Positions 1 through 7,136 of a stretch of DNA of 18,765 nt are shown here, one piece after another. The translations under genes and the position numbers were made by a program. The stretch's first letter is position 1. Each line of letters opens with the position of its first letter. The notes below the pieces were generated by a model that was not told the DNA's origin, made no database searches, and was given only the letters and a program-made list of their open reading frames with translations. This stretch comes from Leyella stercorea (GTDB taxonomy: Bacteria > Bacteroidota > Bacteroidia > Bacteroidales > Bacteroidaceae), in contig NZ_JADYUF010000055.1 of the NCBI RefSeq assembly GCF_021531655.1, positions 1-18,765 on the forward strand, written 5' to 3'.

Positions 1-37
1 CTCCCCTCCCCCGTAGGGAGGGGAGTGATATGATTTT
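1..37. repeat. G/C-rich palindromic repeat, copy R1 (cut by window edge)
   Basis: CTCCCCTCCC (1-10) and GGGAGGGGAG (16-25) are perfect 10-bp inverted arms around a 5-nt loop. The following GTGATATGATTTT is nearly identical to the sequence after copy R2, 68 bp downstream. The left part of the full 37-bp unit lies outside the window. Confidence 0.8.
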
Positions 38-56
38 GTGGAATGGAGAAATAATA

Positions 57-93
57 AGCCCCACCCCCAGCCCCTCCCCCGCAGGGAGGGGAG
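57..93 (+). repeat. 37-bp G/C-rich palindromic repeat, copy R2
   Basis: The unit starts AGCCCCACCCCCAG and ends in a CCCTCCC/GGGAGGG hairpin (loop CCGCA). Its reverse complement matches copy R3 (673-709) at 35 of 37 positions by my count. R2 and R3 therefore face each other across the DUF559 gene. The repeat is much richer in G/C than the gene it borders. Confidence 0.85.
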
Positions 94-140
94 TGATGTG
101 ATTTTCTTGGTGAGGAAACTTTGGTTTTCTTATTGAGAGT

Positions 141-172
141 TTTGGGGGCTTTGTTATAGGTTTTTACTTTTA
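141..172 (+). promoter_or_regulatory. Putative Bacteroidetes-type promoter of the DUF559 gene
   Basis: TTTG at 141-144 is followed after 20 nt by TACTTTTA at 165-172, one mismatch from the Bacteroidetes -7 consensus TAnnTTTG. The spacing fits the -33/-7 layout of the primary sigma factor in this phylum. It lies just upstream of the ATG at 186, leaving a very short leader. Confidence 0.4.
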
Positions 173-185
173 GATATAATGTTAT

Positions 186-569
186 ATGAGCAAGAAGGAT
201 AGTCCTTATATGATGGCTTCGCCCGACATTTACCCTATACTGAAAGCCAATGCGAGGAAGAATAGGGGAGAGATGACGTTGGCGGAATCATTATTATGGG
301 ATTGTCTGAAGGCTGAAATACCAGATTATCATTTCCGTCGACAGCACGTTATCGGGGATTATATAGCAGACTTTGCGTGTCTTTCCAGGCAGTTGGTTAT
401 AGAAGTGGATGGCGAATATCATTTCACAGACGAACAGCAATTGCAGGATGAGGCACGCACCGAGTTTCTCAATAAACGAGGCTTTTATGTCATGCGATTC
501 ACTAACCAAGAGGTTATGAACGAGATAGACAATGTTATAGAAACAATTGAAGATTTTCTGAATGAATAA
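186..569 (+). CDS. DUF559 domain endonuclease-like protein (Vsr/PD-(D/E)xK type)
   Basis: A 127-residue single-domain protein matching the DUF559 family, which has a very-short-patch-repair or restriction-endonuclease-like fold; its cellular role is not established. Visible family signatures are TLAESLLW (31-38), FRRQHVIGDYIADF (50-63, with D62), VIEVDGEYH (71-79, with E73, D75 and H79), a D88/R91 pair, and GFYVMRFTNQEV near the C-terminus. D62, E73 and D75 are the likely metal or catalytic residues. Full family length, no signal peptide. ATG 186 follows a promoter-like sequence; M9 and M10 are alternative starts. The gene is more A/T-rich than the genes to its right and sits between inverted copies of a 37-bp repeat, which suggests it moves as a cassette. 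Its stop codon is part of a degenerate tandem repeat. Family assignment is secure; a mobile role is inference. Confidence 0.88.
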   Translation: MSKKDSPYMMASPDIYPILKANARKNRGEMTLAESLLWDCLKAEIPDYHFRRQHVIGDYIADFACLSRQLVIEVDGEYHFTDEQQLQDEARTEFLNKRGFYVMRFTNQEVMNEIDNVIETIEDFLNE

Positions 570-662
570 CTCTCAAGCATTGAATTAATAACTTTCAAAT
601 ATTGAATGATTAACTCTCAAGTATCAAATAACTCCCAATCATTAAATAGCTTTCAAGCAGCA
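567..662 (+). repeat. Degenerate TAACTCTCAAGCATTGAAT tandem repeat
   Basis: Five units can be laid out: 567-588, 589-610, 611-628, 629-646 and a diverged 647-662. They share TAACTYTCAA followed by an A/T-rich tail; the first two are 22 nt and the next two 18 nt. The first unit begins with the TAA stop of the DUF559 gene, and the last ones are inside the extended reading frame of the WbqC-family gene. Confidence 0.7.
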
Positions 663-1355
663 CAGCATACCGCTCCCCTCCCTACGGGGGAGGGGCCGGG
701 GGTGGGGCTTTGCGCTCTTTTGTCTTCTTCCTACTTCCCTCCCATCCAATGGATGCAGAAGCTCCATCGTTATGGGCGCGTGATTGTAGAGCAGCACGAC
801 AACTTCTGCAAGCAGACCTATCGCAACCGTTGCCTCATAGCAACAGCCAACGGAGTGCAAGCCCTCACCGTGCCAATCGAACGCTACGACGGAGCAAAAT
901 GTCCCATGTGCGACATCCGTATAAGCGACCATGGCGAGTGGCGCCACCAGCATTGGAACGCAATAGTGTCGGCTTACGGCGAGAGTCCGTTCTTTGTGTA
1001 TTACGAAGACGACATCCGTCCGTTCTTCGAGTGCAAGTGGGAGTATCTCGTCGACTTCAATATGGCGATAACCGAAAAGCTTTGCGAACTCCTCGACGTG
1101 CAGCCCAACGTGCAGTTGTCTGACGAATACATCGACGCTGAGGCTCTGCAAGCCCGGCTAAGCGCAGAGGGTGGGGCAGAATTGCGCGTCGACGACTTCC
1201 GCGACGCCATCCGTCCGAAGCGTCCTTTGCCCGATGCCGACTTCACTCCGCACCAATACTATCAGGTGCACACGCTGCGCCAGGGGTTCCAGCCCAACAT
1301 GTCGGCGCTCGACCTGCTCATGAACGAAGGACCCGAAGGAATATTCTATCTGTAG
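606..1355 (+). CDS. WbqC-family protein with a repeat-derived N-terminal extension
   Basis: The body matches the WbqC family, whose members occur near polysaccharide/O-antigen genes and in conserved Bacteroidetes neighbourhoods; biochemical function is unclear. Recognisable stretches are ALLSSSYFPPIQWMQKL (the usual family N-terminus), then DIRISDHGEWRHQHWNA, YGESPFFVYYEDDI and a C-terminal helix-rich part. The open frame from ATG 606 is 249 residues, but the first ~35 do not look like WbqC: residues 2-20 are translated tandem repeat and APLPTGEGPGVGL is translated 37-bp palindrome R3. Homology begins around base 714. GTG 702, preceded by G/A-rich sequence, would give 217 residues, close to normal family size. 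The repeat appears to have replaced the original start region; whether 606 or 702 is used cannot be decided here. A hairpin and heptamer repeats follow the stop. Confidence 0.85.
   Translation: MINSQVSNNSQSLNSFQAAQHTAPLPTGEGPGVGLCALLSSSYFPPIQWMQKLHRYGRVIVEQHDNFCKQTYRNRCLIATANGVQALTVPIERYDGAKCPMCDIRISDHGEWRHQHWNAIVSAYGESPFFVYYEDDIRPFFECKWEYLVDFNMAITEKLCELLDVQPNVQLSDEYIDAEALQARLSAEGGAELRVDDFRDAIRPKRPLPDADFTPHQYYQVHTLRQGFQPNMSALDLLMNEGPEGIFYL
673..709 (-). repeat. 37-bp G/C-rich palindromic repeat, copy R3, inverted
   Basis: Reverse-complement copy of R2 (57-93) with two differences by eye. The hairpin arms are CTCCCCTCCC and GGGAGGGG. It is read through in frame by the WbqC-family ORF as PLPTGEGPGVG and contains an in-frame GTG (702) usable as a start. 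Confidence 0.85.
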
Positions 1356-1383
1356 TTTTGAATTTTGAATTTTGAATTTTGAA
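1356..1383 (+). repeat. Heptamer repeat (TTTTGAA)x4
   Basis: Four perfect tandem TTTTGAA units start directly after the TAG stop of the WbqC-family gene. The same heptamer, in the opposite orientation and again in four units, occurs at 8275-8302. Confidence 0.85.
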
Positions 1384-1386
1384 TTG

Positions 1387-1403
1387 TCGGCTTTGCCGAT
1401 TTT
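1387..1403 (+). terminator. Possible weak intrinsic terminator after the WbqC-family gene
   Basis: TCGGC (1387-1391), loop TTT, GCCGA (1395-1399), then TTTT. The stem is short at 5 bp and the T-run is only four long, so termination would be partial at best. Confidence 0.3.
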
Positions 1404-1439
1404 GAGTTGGACAATTAAGAATTTTGAATTGTTCAACTC
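1404..1439. repeat. 13-bp inverted repeat upstream of the thioesterase gene
   Basis: GAGTTGGACAATT (1404-1416) pairs with AATTGTTCAACTC (1427-1439), with one G-U pair and a 10-nt loop. No T-run follows, so it is not a standard terminator. It ends 20 nt before the next start codon, so it could be a mobile palindrome, an mRNA-processing structure or an operator. Confidence 0.6.
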
Positions 1440-1459
1440 AATAAAACAGTAATACAAAA

Positions 1460-1861
1460 ATGGAGGCTAAATACGTTTTTGAAACCGAAATGGAAGTGCG
1501 CGACTATGAGTGCGACATCCAGGGCATTGTCAACAATGCCAACTATCTGCATTACACCGAACATACACGCCATCTGTACTTGCAGTCGCTCGGCGTGAGC
1601 TTTGCCCGTCTGCACGAGAAGGGCATCGACCCCGTAGTGGCACGAATGAATCTTCAGTATAAGACACCGCTGCGTAGCGACGATGTCTTCGTCTCCAAGC
1701 TCGGCATACGCAAGGAAGGTTTGCGCTACATCTTCAATCAGGACATCTTCCGCAAGGCCGACAACCGCCTCTGTCTACGCGCTACAGTCGAACTGGTGTG
1801 CCTCATCAACGGCCGACTGGGCAATAGCGAAGACTACGACCGAGCCTTCGGATTTCTATAA
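1460..1861 (+). CDS. Acyl-CoA thioesterase, 4HBT/YbgC-like hotdog protein
   Basis: A 133-residue, single hotdog domain of normal length. The N-terminal block RDYECDIQGIVNNANYLHY followed by TEHTR (residues 14-37) is the signature of YbgC/FadM-type thioesterases, where the Asp in the DxxGxVxNxxYL motif is catalytic. VVARMNLQYKTPLRSDDVF is the second conserved block (hotdog central strands). The expected reaction is hydrolysis of short or medium acyl-CoA thioesters in the cytoplasm; the substrate cannot be read from sequence. ATG 1460 follows an A-rich stretch, as is common in this phylum. It lies on the same strand as the WbqC-family gene, separated by 104 bp of repeats and hairpins, so co-transcription is uncertain. 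Confidence 0.87.
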   Translation: MEAKYVFETEMEVRDYECDIQGIVNNANYLHYTEHTRHLYLQSLGVSFARLHEKGIDPVVARMNLQYKTPLRSDDVFVSKLGIRKEGLRYIFNQDIFRKADNRLCLRATVELVCLINGRLGNSEDYDRAFGFL

Positions 1862-1904
1862 AGAGTATGTGTCAAAATGGAAGTGGTAGGAATTTTCGTA
1901 AACT

Positions 1905-1926
1905 CGTTTCGTAGCTTTGCGAAACG
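1905..1926. repeat. Short inverted repeat downstream of the thioesterase gene
   Basis: CGTTTCG (1905-1911), 8-nt loop, CGAAACG (1920-1926). There is no T-run. It could be a factor-binding site for the promoter 50 bp downstream or a weak 3'-end structure. Confidence 0.35.
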
Positions 1927-1977
1927 TAAATAATTATAAATATTCCGCTGATATTCTTTCGTTTAGCCTTTTTTCTG

Positions 1978-1985
1978 TACTTTTG
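1978..1985 (+). promoter_or_regulatory. Promoter core of the acetyltransferase-parE-protease operon
   Basis: TACTTTTG is an exact match to the Bacteroidetes -7 consensus TAnnTTTG. Upstream, only T-rich TTTC/GTTT at about 1957-1964 stands near the -33 position. Transcription would start near 1990 and give a leader of about 95 nt that contains the hairpin at 2021-2055. Confidence 0.6.
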
Positions 1986-2020
1986 CATTCTTAACACTAA
2001 GTGTATTGAATTAACAAGTT

Positions 2021-2055
2021 GCGCCCTCCTGAAGGTCAATACGGGCGCGCTTTTT
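2021..2055 (+). terminator. Terminator-like hairpin in the operon leader (possible attenuator)
   Basis: GCGCCC (2021-2026) pairs with GGGCGC (2043-2048), followed by GCTTTTT. The G/C stem plus T-run resembles an intrinsic terminator, yet it lies between the promoter core at 1978-1985 and the first gene at 2087. It may end read-through from upstream, or attenuate the operon. No leader peptide is visible, and I do not recognise the element as a known riboswitch. Confidence 0.5.
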
Positions 2056-2086
2056 CAGAGTTATATAACAAAACAGAAAAGAATAG

Positions 2087-3235
2087 ATGTCAGCAGTAGA
2101 AATTCGTAAGGTTGAGTCGCGCCGCGACCTCCAGACTTTCATTGATTTTCATTATGACCTTTATGAGGGCAACGAATTCGATGTGCCCAACCTCTACACA
2201 GATGAGGTGAACACCCTGCGCAAGGACAAGAATGCAGCATTCGAGTTTTGCGATGCCGAATATTATATGGCTTACAAGGACGGACGCCTCGTAGGACGTG
2301 TGGCAGCCATCATCAACAACCGCGCCAACGAACGTTGGAACCGCAAGTCGGTTCGTTTCGGATGGATAGACTTCGTCGACGACCGTGAGGTCTCGGCTGC
2401 TTTGTTGAAAGCCGTTGAAGATTACGGACGTTCACATGGCATGACAGAGGTGGTAGGACCGCTCGGTTTCACCGATATGGACCCCGAAGGCATGCTCACC
2501 GAAGGCTTCGACCAGCTCGGAACAATGGCTACCATTTACAACTATCCCTACTATCCCGAGCACATTGAGGCGCAGGAGGGATGGATTGTAGACAATAAAT
2601 ATGTAGAGTACAAGATTCTTGTGCCCGACACTATGCCCGACCGCCACGCCAAGCTGGCAAAGATGATACAGCACCGATACAACCTCCGCGTGAAGAAGGT
2701 TACGAAGAAGGACATTTTTGAGGGCGGATACGGACGCAAGATATTCGAACTCATCAACACCACATACGCCGACCTTTACGGCTTCTCACAGCTCACCGAC
2801 CGCCAAATCGACCAGTACATCAACATGTACTTCCCCCTTGCCGACCTCAGCCTCATCACACTCATCGAGGACGCAGGTGCTGACAACAAGCTCGTGGGAG
2901 TTGGTATCACCATCCCTTCACTTGCCTACGCATTGCGCAAGTGCAAGCGTGGACGTCTGTTCCCGTTCGGATGGATACACGTTTTGCGCGCCATCAAGCG
3001 CCACAAGACCAACATCGTCGACCTACTGCTTGTCGGCGTGCTGCCCGAATATCGCTCAAAGGGAGCCAACGCGCTGCTCTTCTCCGACCTCATTCCGCGC
3101 TATCAGAAGTACGGATTCGAGTGGGGCGAGTCGCAGGTGGAGCTTGAGAGCAACGAGAACGTGCAGGGTCAGTGGGGCGATTTTGAATGTGTCTGCCACA
3201 AACGCCGCAAGTGCTATAAGAAAGATATAAAGTAA
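2087..3235 (+). CDS. GNAT-like N-acetyltransferase of unknown substrate
   Basis: A 382-residue cytoplasmic protein without signal peptide or membrane segments. Two GNAT-like halves can be seen: residues 58-130 ([19 protein letters not shown], then the [20 protein letters not shown] loop) and the C-terminal part, where [16 protein letters not shown] (316-331) has the shape of acetyl-CoA-binding motif A. Proteins of this length are a recognisable Bacteroidetes group, usually named only as acetyltransferases; the acceptor is unknown. It is first in an operon: its TAA overlaps the ATG of the topoisomerase gene by one base (TAATG), implying translational coupling. Start ATG 2087 follows an A-rich leader. 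The fold call is good; any specific substrate would be a guess. Confidence 0.78.
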   Translation: MSAVEIRKVESRRDLQTFIDFHYDLYEGNEFDVPNLYTDEVNTLRKDKNAAFEFCDAEYYMAYKDGRLVGRVAAIINNRANERWNRKSVRFGWIDFVDDREVSAALLKAVEDYGRSHGMTEVVGPLGFTDMDPEGMLTEGFDQLGTMATIYNYPYYPEHIEAQEGWIVDNKYVEYKILVPDTMPDRHAKLAKMIQHRYNLRVKKVTKKDIFEGGYGRKIFELINTTYADLYGFSQLTDRQIDQYINMYFPLADLSLITLIEDAGADNKLVGVGITIPSLAYALRKCKRGRLFPFGWIHVLRAIKRHKTNIVDLLLVGVLPEYRSKGANALLFSDLIPRYQKYGFEWGESQVELESNENVQGQWGDFECVCHKRRKCYKKDIK

Positions 3236-5187
3236 TGGAAGAAGAAATCATACAGCCAACAGTCCAATATACCGACGACAACATACGCCACCTGTCCGAC
3301 ATGGAACATGTGCGTACCCGTCCCGGTATGTACATCGGACGCTTGGGCGACGGCAACCTGCCTGAAGACGGCATATATGTGCTGCTCAAGGAGGTTGTCG
3401 ACAACTCTATCGACGAGTTCAAGATGAATGCCGGTCGTCGCATCGAAATCGATGTCGACGACCGTCTGCGTGTTTCGGTGCGCGACTACGGCCGCGGCAT
3501 ACCCCAGGGTAAGCTCGTCGAGGCTGTATCGGTGCTCAATACCGGAGGCAAGTACGACTCGAAGGCGTTCAAGAAGAGCGTCGGACTGAACGGCGTTGGT
3601 GTCAAGGCGGTCAACGCATTGAGCGCTCATTTCGAGGTGAAGTCGTATCGCGACGGAGTGGTAAGAGCGCTTAAGTTTGAGCGCGGCAACCTCATGAGCG
3701 ACCATACCGAGGACACTACCGACGAGAACGGAACCTTCATCTTCTTCGAGCCCGACCCAACATTGTTCACGGGCTACTCCTTCCACGACGACATCGTGGA
3801 GACAATGCTCCGCAACTACACCTATCTTAACACGGGGCTAACCATCATGTACAACGGCCATCGCATCCTTTCGCGCAACGGACTGGCCGACTTGCTCACC
3901 GACACAATGACCGTCGACCCCCTTTATCCTATCATTCACATGAAGGGCGAAGACATAGAGATAGCCTTCACACATACCAATCAGTATGGCGAAGAATATC
4001 ACTCGTTTGTCAACGGACAGCATACCACTCAGGGCGGAACTCATCAGAGCGCGTTCAAGGAGCACATCGCCCGCACCATCAAGGACTTTTTCGGCAAGAA
4101 CTATGAGTTCACCGACATTCGTAACGGTCTGGTTGCAGCCATAGCCATCAATGTTGAGGAGCCGATGTTTGAGAGTCAGACCAAGATTAAGCTCGGTTCG
4201 CTGCAGATGGCACCCGAAGGCGAAAGCATAAACAAGTACGTAGGCGACTTCGTGAAGCTCGAAGTGGACAACTATCTGCATATACATGCCGACGTGGCTG
4301 AGGTGATGCAGCAGAAGATAACGGAAAGTGAGCGCGAGCGAAAGGCAATGGCTGGCGTGACAAAGCTCGCCCGTGAGCGTGCCAAGAAGGCCAATCTGCA
4401 CAACCGCAAGCTGCGCGACTGCCGCATACATTATTCCGATGCCAAGAACGAGCGCAAGGAAGAGTCGAGCATATTCATCACCGAGGGCGACTCGGCGAGC
4501 GGATCGATCACCAAGAGCCGCGATGTCAACACCCAGGCTGTATTCTCCCTGCGAGGCAAACCCCTCAATTCGTACGGACTGACCAAGAAGGTTGTGTACG
4601 AGAATGAGGAGTTCAACCTGCTCCAGGCCGCCCTCGACATAGAGGACGGATTGGACTCTCTGCGCTACAACAAGGTGATCGTGGCAACCGATGCCGATGT
4701 AGACGGCATGCACATACGCCTGCTCATCATCACATTCTTCCTGCAGTTCTTCCCCGACCTTATCAAGAAGGGCCACGTATACGTGTTGCAGACACCGCTG
4801 TTCCGCGTCCGCAACCGCCGAACGAAGATAAAGAACAAGCAAGCCATAGCCGATGCCGACGCCCGACTGACCGGAAAGGAGAAGAAGAGCGACTTCATCA
4901 CACGCTACTGCTATAGCGATGAGGAGCGCCAGCAGGCAATACGCGACCTCGGACCCGACCCCGAGATAACACGATTCAAGGGCCTCGGCGAGATCTCACC
5001 CGAAGAGTTTGCCCACTTCATTGGTCCCGAGATGCGACTCGAACAAGTCACCCTGCACAAGACCGACCAAGTGCAGAAACTCCTCGAATACTACATGGGC
5101 AAGAACACCATGGAACGTCAGAACTTCATTATCGACAATCTTGTGGTGGAAGAAGACCTGCCCGAGGACACCTTCTTCGAAGAATAA
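3235..5187 (+). CDS. parE: DNA topoisomerase IV subunit B
   Basis: A 650-residue type IIA topoisomerase ATPase subunit. The GHKL ATPase domain shows [13 protein letters not shown] (26-38), [10 protein letters not shown] (53-62; E53 catalytic base, N57 magnesium ligand), RDYGRGIP (83-90) and [14 protein letters not shown] (117-130). The transducer domain carries the QTKIKL lysine (K317). The TOPRIM part has TEGDSASGS (416-424) and [12 protein letters not shown] (484-495), and FKGLGEI follows. The length and the [17 protein letters not shown] region fit the Bacteroidetes ParE branch rather than GyrB. With ParC it would form the chromosome-decatenating A2B2 enzyme, but no parC gene is in the window. 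It overlaps the upstream acetyltransferase by one base and sits only 5-26 bp before the protease gene, so it is mid-operon. Confidence 0.93.
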   Translation: MEEEIIQPTVQYTDDNIRHLSDMEHVRTRPGMYIGRLGDGNLPEDGIYVLLKEVVDNSIDEFKMNAGRRIEIDVDDRLRVSVRDYGRGIPQGKLVEAVSVLNTGGKYDSKAFKKSVGLNGVGVKAVNALSAHFEVKSYRDGVVRALKFERGNLMSDHTEDTTDENGTFIFFEPDPTLFTGYSFHDDIVETMLRNYTYLNTGLTIMYNGHRILSRNGLADLLTDTMTVDPLYPIIHMKGEDIEIAFTHTNQYGEEYHSFVNGQHTTQGGTHQSAFKEHIARTIKDFFGKNYEFTDIRNGLVAAIAINVEEPMFESQTKIKLGSLQMAPEGESINKYVGDFVKLEVDNYLHIHADVAEVMQQKITESERERKAMAGVTKLARERAKKANLHNRKLRDCRIHYSDAKNERKEESSIFITEGDSASGSITKSRDVNTQAVFSLRGKPLNSYGLTKKVVYENEEFNLLQAALDIEDGLDSLRYNKVIVATDADVDGMHIRLLIITFFLQFFPDLIKKGHVYVLQTPLFRVRNRRTKIKNKQAIADADARLTGKEKKSDFITRYCYSDEERQQAIRDLGPDPEITRFKGLGEISPEEFAHFIGPEMRLEQVTLHKTDQVQKLLEYYMGKNTMERQNFIIDNLVVEEDLPEDTFFEE

Positions 5188-5213
5188 CATCTATGCCAAA
5201 TAACAATCAACAA

Positions 5214-6779
5214 ATGAAAACAATCAAAGCTCTGCTTGTACTGCTCCTTACCATAGTGGCAGCAGCGAGCGTCAACGCCCAGAAACTGCACCCTCTGCGC
5301 AAACTTCAGTTAGCCGAAATGGCCATATCGCAGCTTTATGTCGACACGGTCAACCAGCAGAAGCTCGTCGAGGACGCCATACGCGGAATGCTGAAGGAAC
5401 TCGACCCACACTCGCTCTATTCCACTGCCAAGGAGACAAAGGCGCTGAACGAGCCGCTCAACGGATCGTTCGACGGCATCGGAGTGCAGTTCAACATGGT
5501 TGAGGACACCCTGCTCATCATACAGCCCGTGTCGAAAGGCCCGTCAGAGAAGGTAGGAATACTCGCCGGCGACCGCATAATCACCGTTGCCGACACCGCC
5601 ATTTCGGGCGTAAAGATGGAACGTTCGGAGATAATGCGACGTCTGCGCGGACCCCGCGGTTCGAAAATCAAGCTCGGCATCAAACGCCGTGGCGTCGACG
5701 AACTGCTCTACTTTGACGTGACACGAGCCAAGATACCCGTATATTCGGTCGATGCCTACTACATGATACGCCCCCGTGTGGGATATATACGTATCGGATC
5801 GTTCGGTGCAACGACCTATGCCGAGTTCATGAAGGCCGTAGACACCCTGCAGACGCAAGGCATGCGCGACCTCATCATCGACCTTCAGGAGAACGGCGGA
5901 GGCTATCTGCAGGCAGCAGTGAAGATAATCGAGGAGTTCCTGCAGAAGAACGACCTCATCGTTTATACCGAAGGACGCGCCCAGCGACGCATGGAATACC
6001 GCGCAACGGGCAACGGCCGACTCACAAAGGGCAAGGTTTACGTCCTCGTCAACGAATACTCAGCCTCAGCAGCAGAGATTCTGGCTGGTGCAATGCAAGA
6101 CCAGGACCGTGGCACAATCATAGGCCGACGCTCGTTCGGCAAGGGTCTCGTGCAGCGCCCTATCGATTTTGAAGACGGATCGATGATACGACTCACCATA
6201 GCCCACTACTATACGCCCTCAGGACGCTGCATACAGAAGCCGTATGCAAAGGGCGACCAGGAGGATTACGCTATGGACATAGAGAAACGATTCAAGCATG
6301 GCGAGCTGTATTCTGCCGATTCGATACACTTTGCCGACTCGCTGAAGTATCAGACGTTGCGCCGTCACCGCACCGTTTACGGCGGTGGAGGCATCATGCC
6401 CGACGTTTTTGTGCCCCTCGACACAACGCAGTTCTCCCTCCTGCATCGTCAGATTGCAGCCCGTTCGCTCATCGTCAACGCCACCCTGCATTATGTAGAC
6501 CAGCACCGTCAGGAGCTCAAGTCGCGCTACACATCGTTCGACGACTTCTATAGCAACTACACCGTGCCGCAGTCGATGACCGACAGTATCTTTGCCGAGG
6601 CAGAACGCCTGAAACTCAAAGGCTACTCGAAGGAAGAGTGCGACAAGACCCTGCCCATGCTCAAGGTGCAGCTCAAGGCGCTCATAGCACGCGACATCTG
6701 GGACATGAACGAGTACTATCGCATAATGAACGAGCAGAACCGCATCGTACAGAAGGCTGTAGAGATAGCCACGAAATAA
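5214..6779 (+). CDS. S41 family C-terminal processing peptidase (CtpA/Tsp-like)
   Basis: An exported serine protease that would trim C-termini of envelope proteins. I chose ATG 5214 because MKTIKALLVLLLTIVAAASV forms a clean signal peptide; ATG 5193 in the same frame adds seven polar residues. Numbering from 5193: PDZ domain about 92-165 (DGIGVQF, then AGDRIITV), followed by the S41 core with IDLQENGGGYL (229-239), the nucleophile in NEYSASAAE (S292), D303 in AMQD and the general-base lysine in SFGKGLVQ (K317). The 25-residue Ser-Lys spacing matches Tsp. A further ~200-residue C-terminal extension follows. It is co-transcribed with parE and followed by a strong terminator. Peptidase class is secure; substrates are unknown. 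Confidence 0.92.
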   Translation: MKTIKALLVLLLTIVAAASVNAQKLHPLRKLQLAEMAISQLYVDTVNQQKLVEDAIRGMLKELDPHSLYSTAKETKALNEPLNGSFDGIGVQFNMVEDTLLIIQPVSKGPSEKVGILAGDRIITVADTAISGVKMERSEIMRRLRGPRGSKIKLGIKRRGVDELLYFDVTRAKIPVYSVDAYYMIRPRVGYIRIGSFGATTYAEFMKAVDTLQTQGMRDLIIDLQENGGGYLQAAVKIIEEFLQKNDLIVYTEGRAQRRMEYRATGNGRLTKGKVYVLVNEYSASAAEILAGAMQDQDRGTIIGRRSFGKGLVQRPIDFEDGSMIRLTIAHYYTPSGRCIQKPYAKGDQEDYAMDIEKRFKHGELYSADSIHFADSLKYQTLRRHRTVYGGGGIMPDVFVPLDTTQFSLLHRQIAARSLIVNATLHYVDQHRQELKSRYTSFDDFYSNYTVPQSMTDSIFAEAERLKLKGYSKEECDKTLPMLKVQLKALIARDIWDMNEYYRIMNEQNRIVQKAVEIATK

Positions 6780-6832
6780 TCGGGACGTATAGCTTAAATC
6801 ACCTATATAATATCCCAAAACAGCCAAAAAAC

Positions 6833-6884
6833 AAGGCTGGATGGAAACTTTTAACAATAAAAGAGTTTCCATTCAGCCTTTTTT
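6833..6884 (+). terminator. Strong intrinsic terminator of the protease operon
   Basis: AAGGCTG-G-ATGGAAAC-TTTT on the left pairs with AAAA-GA-GTTTCCAT-T-CAGCCTT on the right: about 19 pairs with one G-U and a small bulge. A run of six T directly follows. It starts 53 bp after the protease stop. Confidence 0.9.
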
Positions 6885-6887
6885 ATT

Positions 6888-6895
6888 TACCTTTG
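6888..6895 (+). promoter_or_regulatory. Promoter core immediately after the terminator
   Basis: TACCTTTG matches TAnnTTTG exactly. A TTTC 18 nt upstream, inside the terminator stem, is a poor -33 element. Transcription would start near 6901 and run through the hairpin region and palindrome array towards the gene at 7251, giving a ~350-nt leader, or it makes a separate small RNA. Confidence 0.4.
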
Positions 6896-6925
6896 TGGCT
6901 TAAATTCAGCTACATACAGCATTTG

Positions 6926-7008
6926 CGACACATCTATGTAACGTCTGTTACGTGTCCCGCAAGCAGCCAGAAGAGGCTCTCTCGCAACGGCTCATATCCC
7001 ATGTGTCG
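6926..7008 (+). promoter_or_regulatory. Candidate structured leader RNA with mutually exclusive pairings
   Basis: GACAC (6927-6931) and GTAAC (6938-6942) pair with the continuous arm GTTACGTGTC (6947-6956), a ten-pair hairpin with a 6-nt bulge and GTCT loop. The same CGACACAT (6926-6933) is also perfectly complementary to ATGTGTCG (7001-7008). The two pairings exclude each other. I do not recognise a known riboswitch. Confidence 0.35.
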
Positions 7009-7033
7009 TGCCCAAGGGCCCTCCCCGCATTTC

Positions 7034-7136
7034 AAAAGGACTCCTTTCGGGCTGCAAAAGGACTCGTTTTGGAAGGCAAAAGGACTCCTTTTGGACAGCA
7101 AAACGACCCCTTTTGCAATGCAAATGTAGTCCTTTT
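7034..7136. repeat. Palindrome array 1: five 15-bp units, 22-bp period
   Basis: Units at 7034, 7056, 7078, 7100 and 7122, each 15 bp, separated by exactly 7 bp. The consensus AAAAGGACTCCTTTT is a perfect palindrome about its central base. Unit 4 is AAAACGACCCCTTTT and unit 5 is AAATGTAGTCCTTTT, with a broken left arm. Spacers are GGGCTGC, GGAAGGC, GGACAGC and GCAATGC. A sister array lies at 17222-17324. Confidence 0.9.

Noticed and set aside
642..1151. 169-residue minus-strand frame opposite the WbqC-family gene
   Set aside because: Shadow frame that reads antisense through palindrome R3 and a recognised gene.
3838..4842. 334-residue open frame on the minus strand inside parE
   Set aside because: It is a mirror of a confident topoisomerase gene, low-complexity in Leu/Val/His and without any recognisable domain.
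7034..7136. CRISPR array
   Set aside because: Repeats are only 15 bp and spacers 7 bp, too short for any known CRISPR type, and no cas gene is present.
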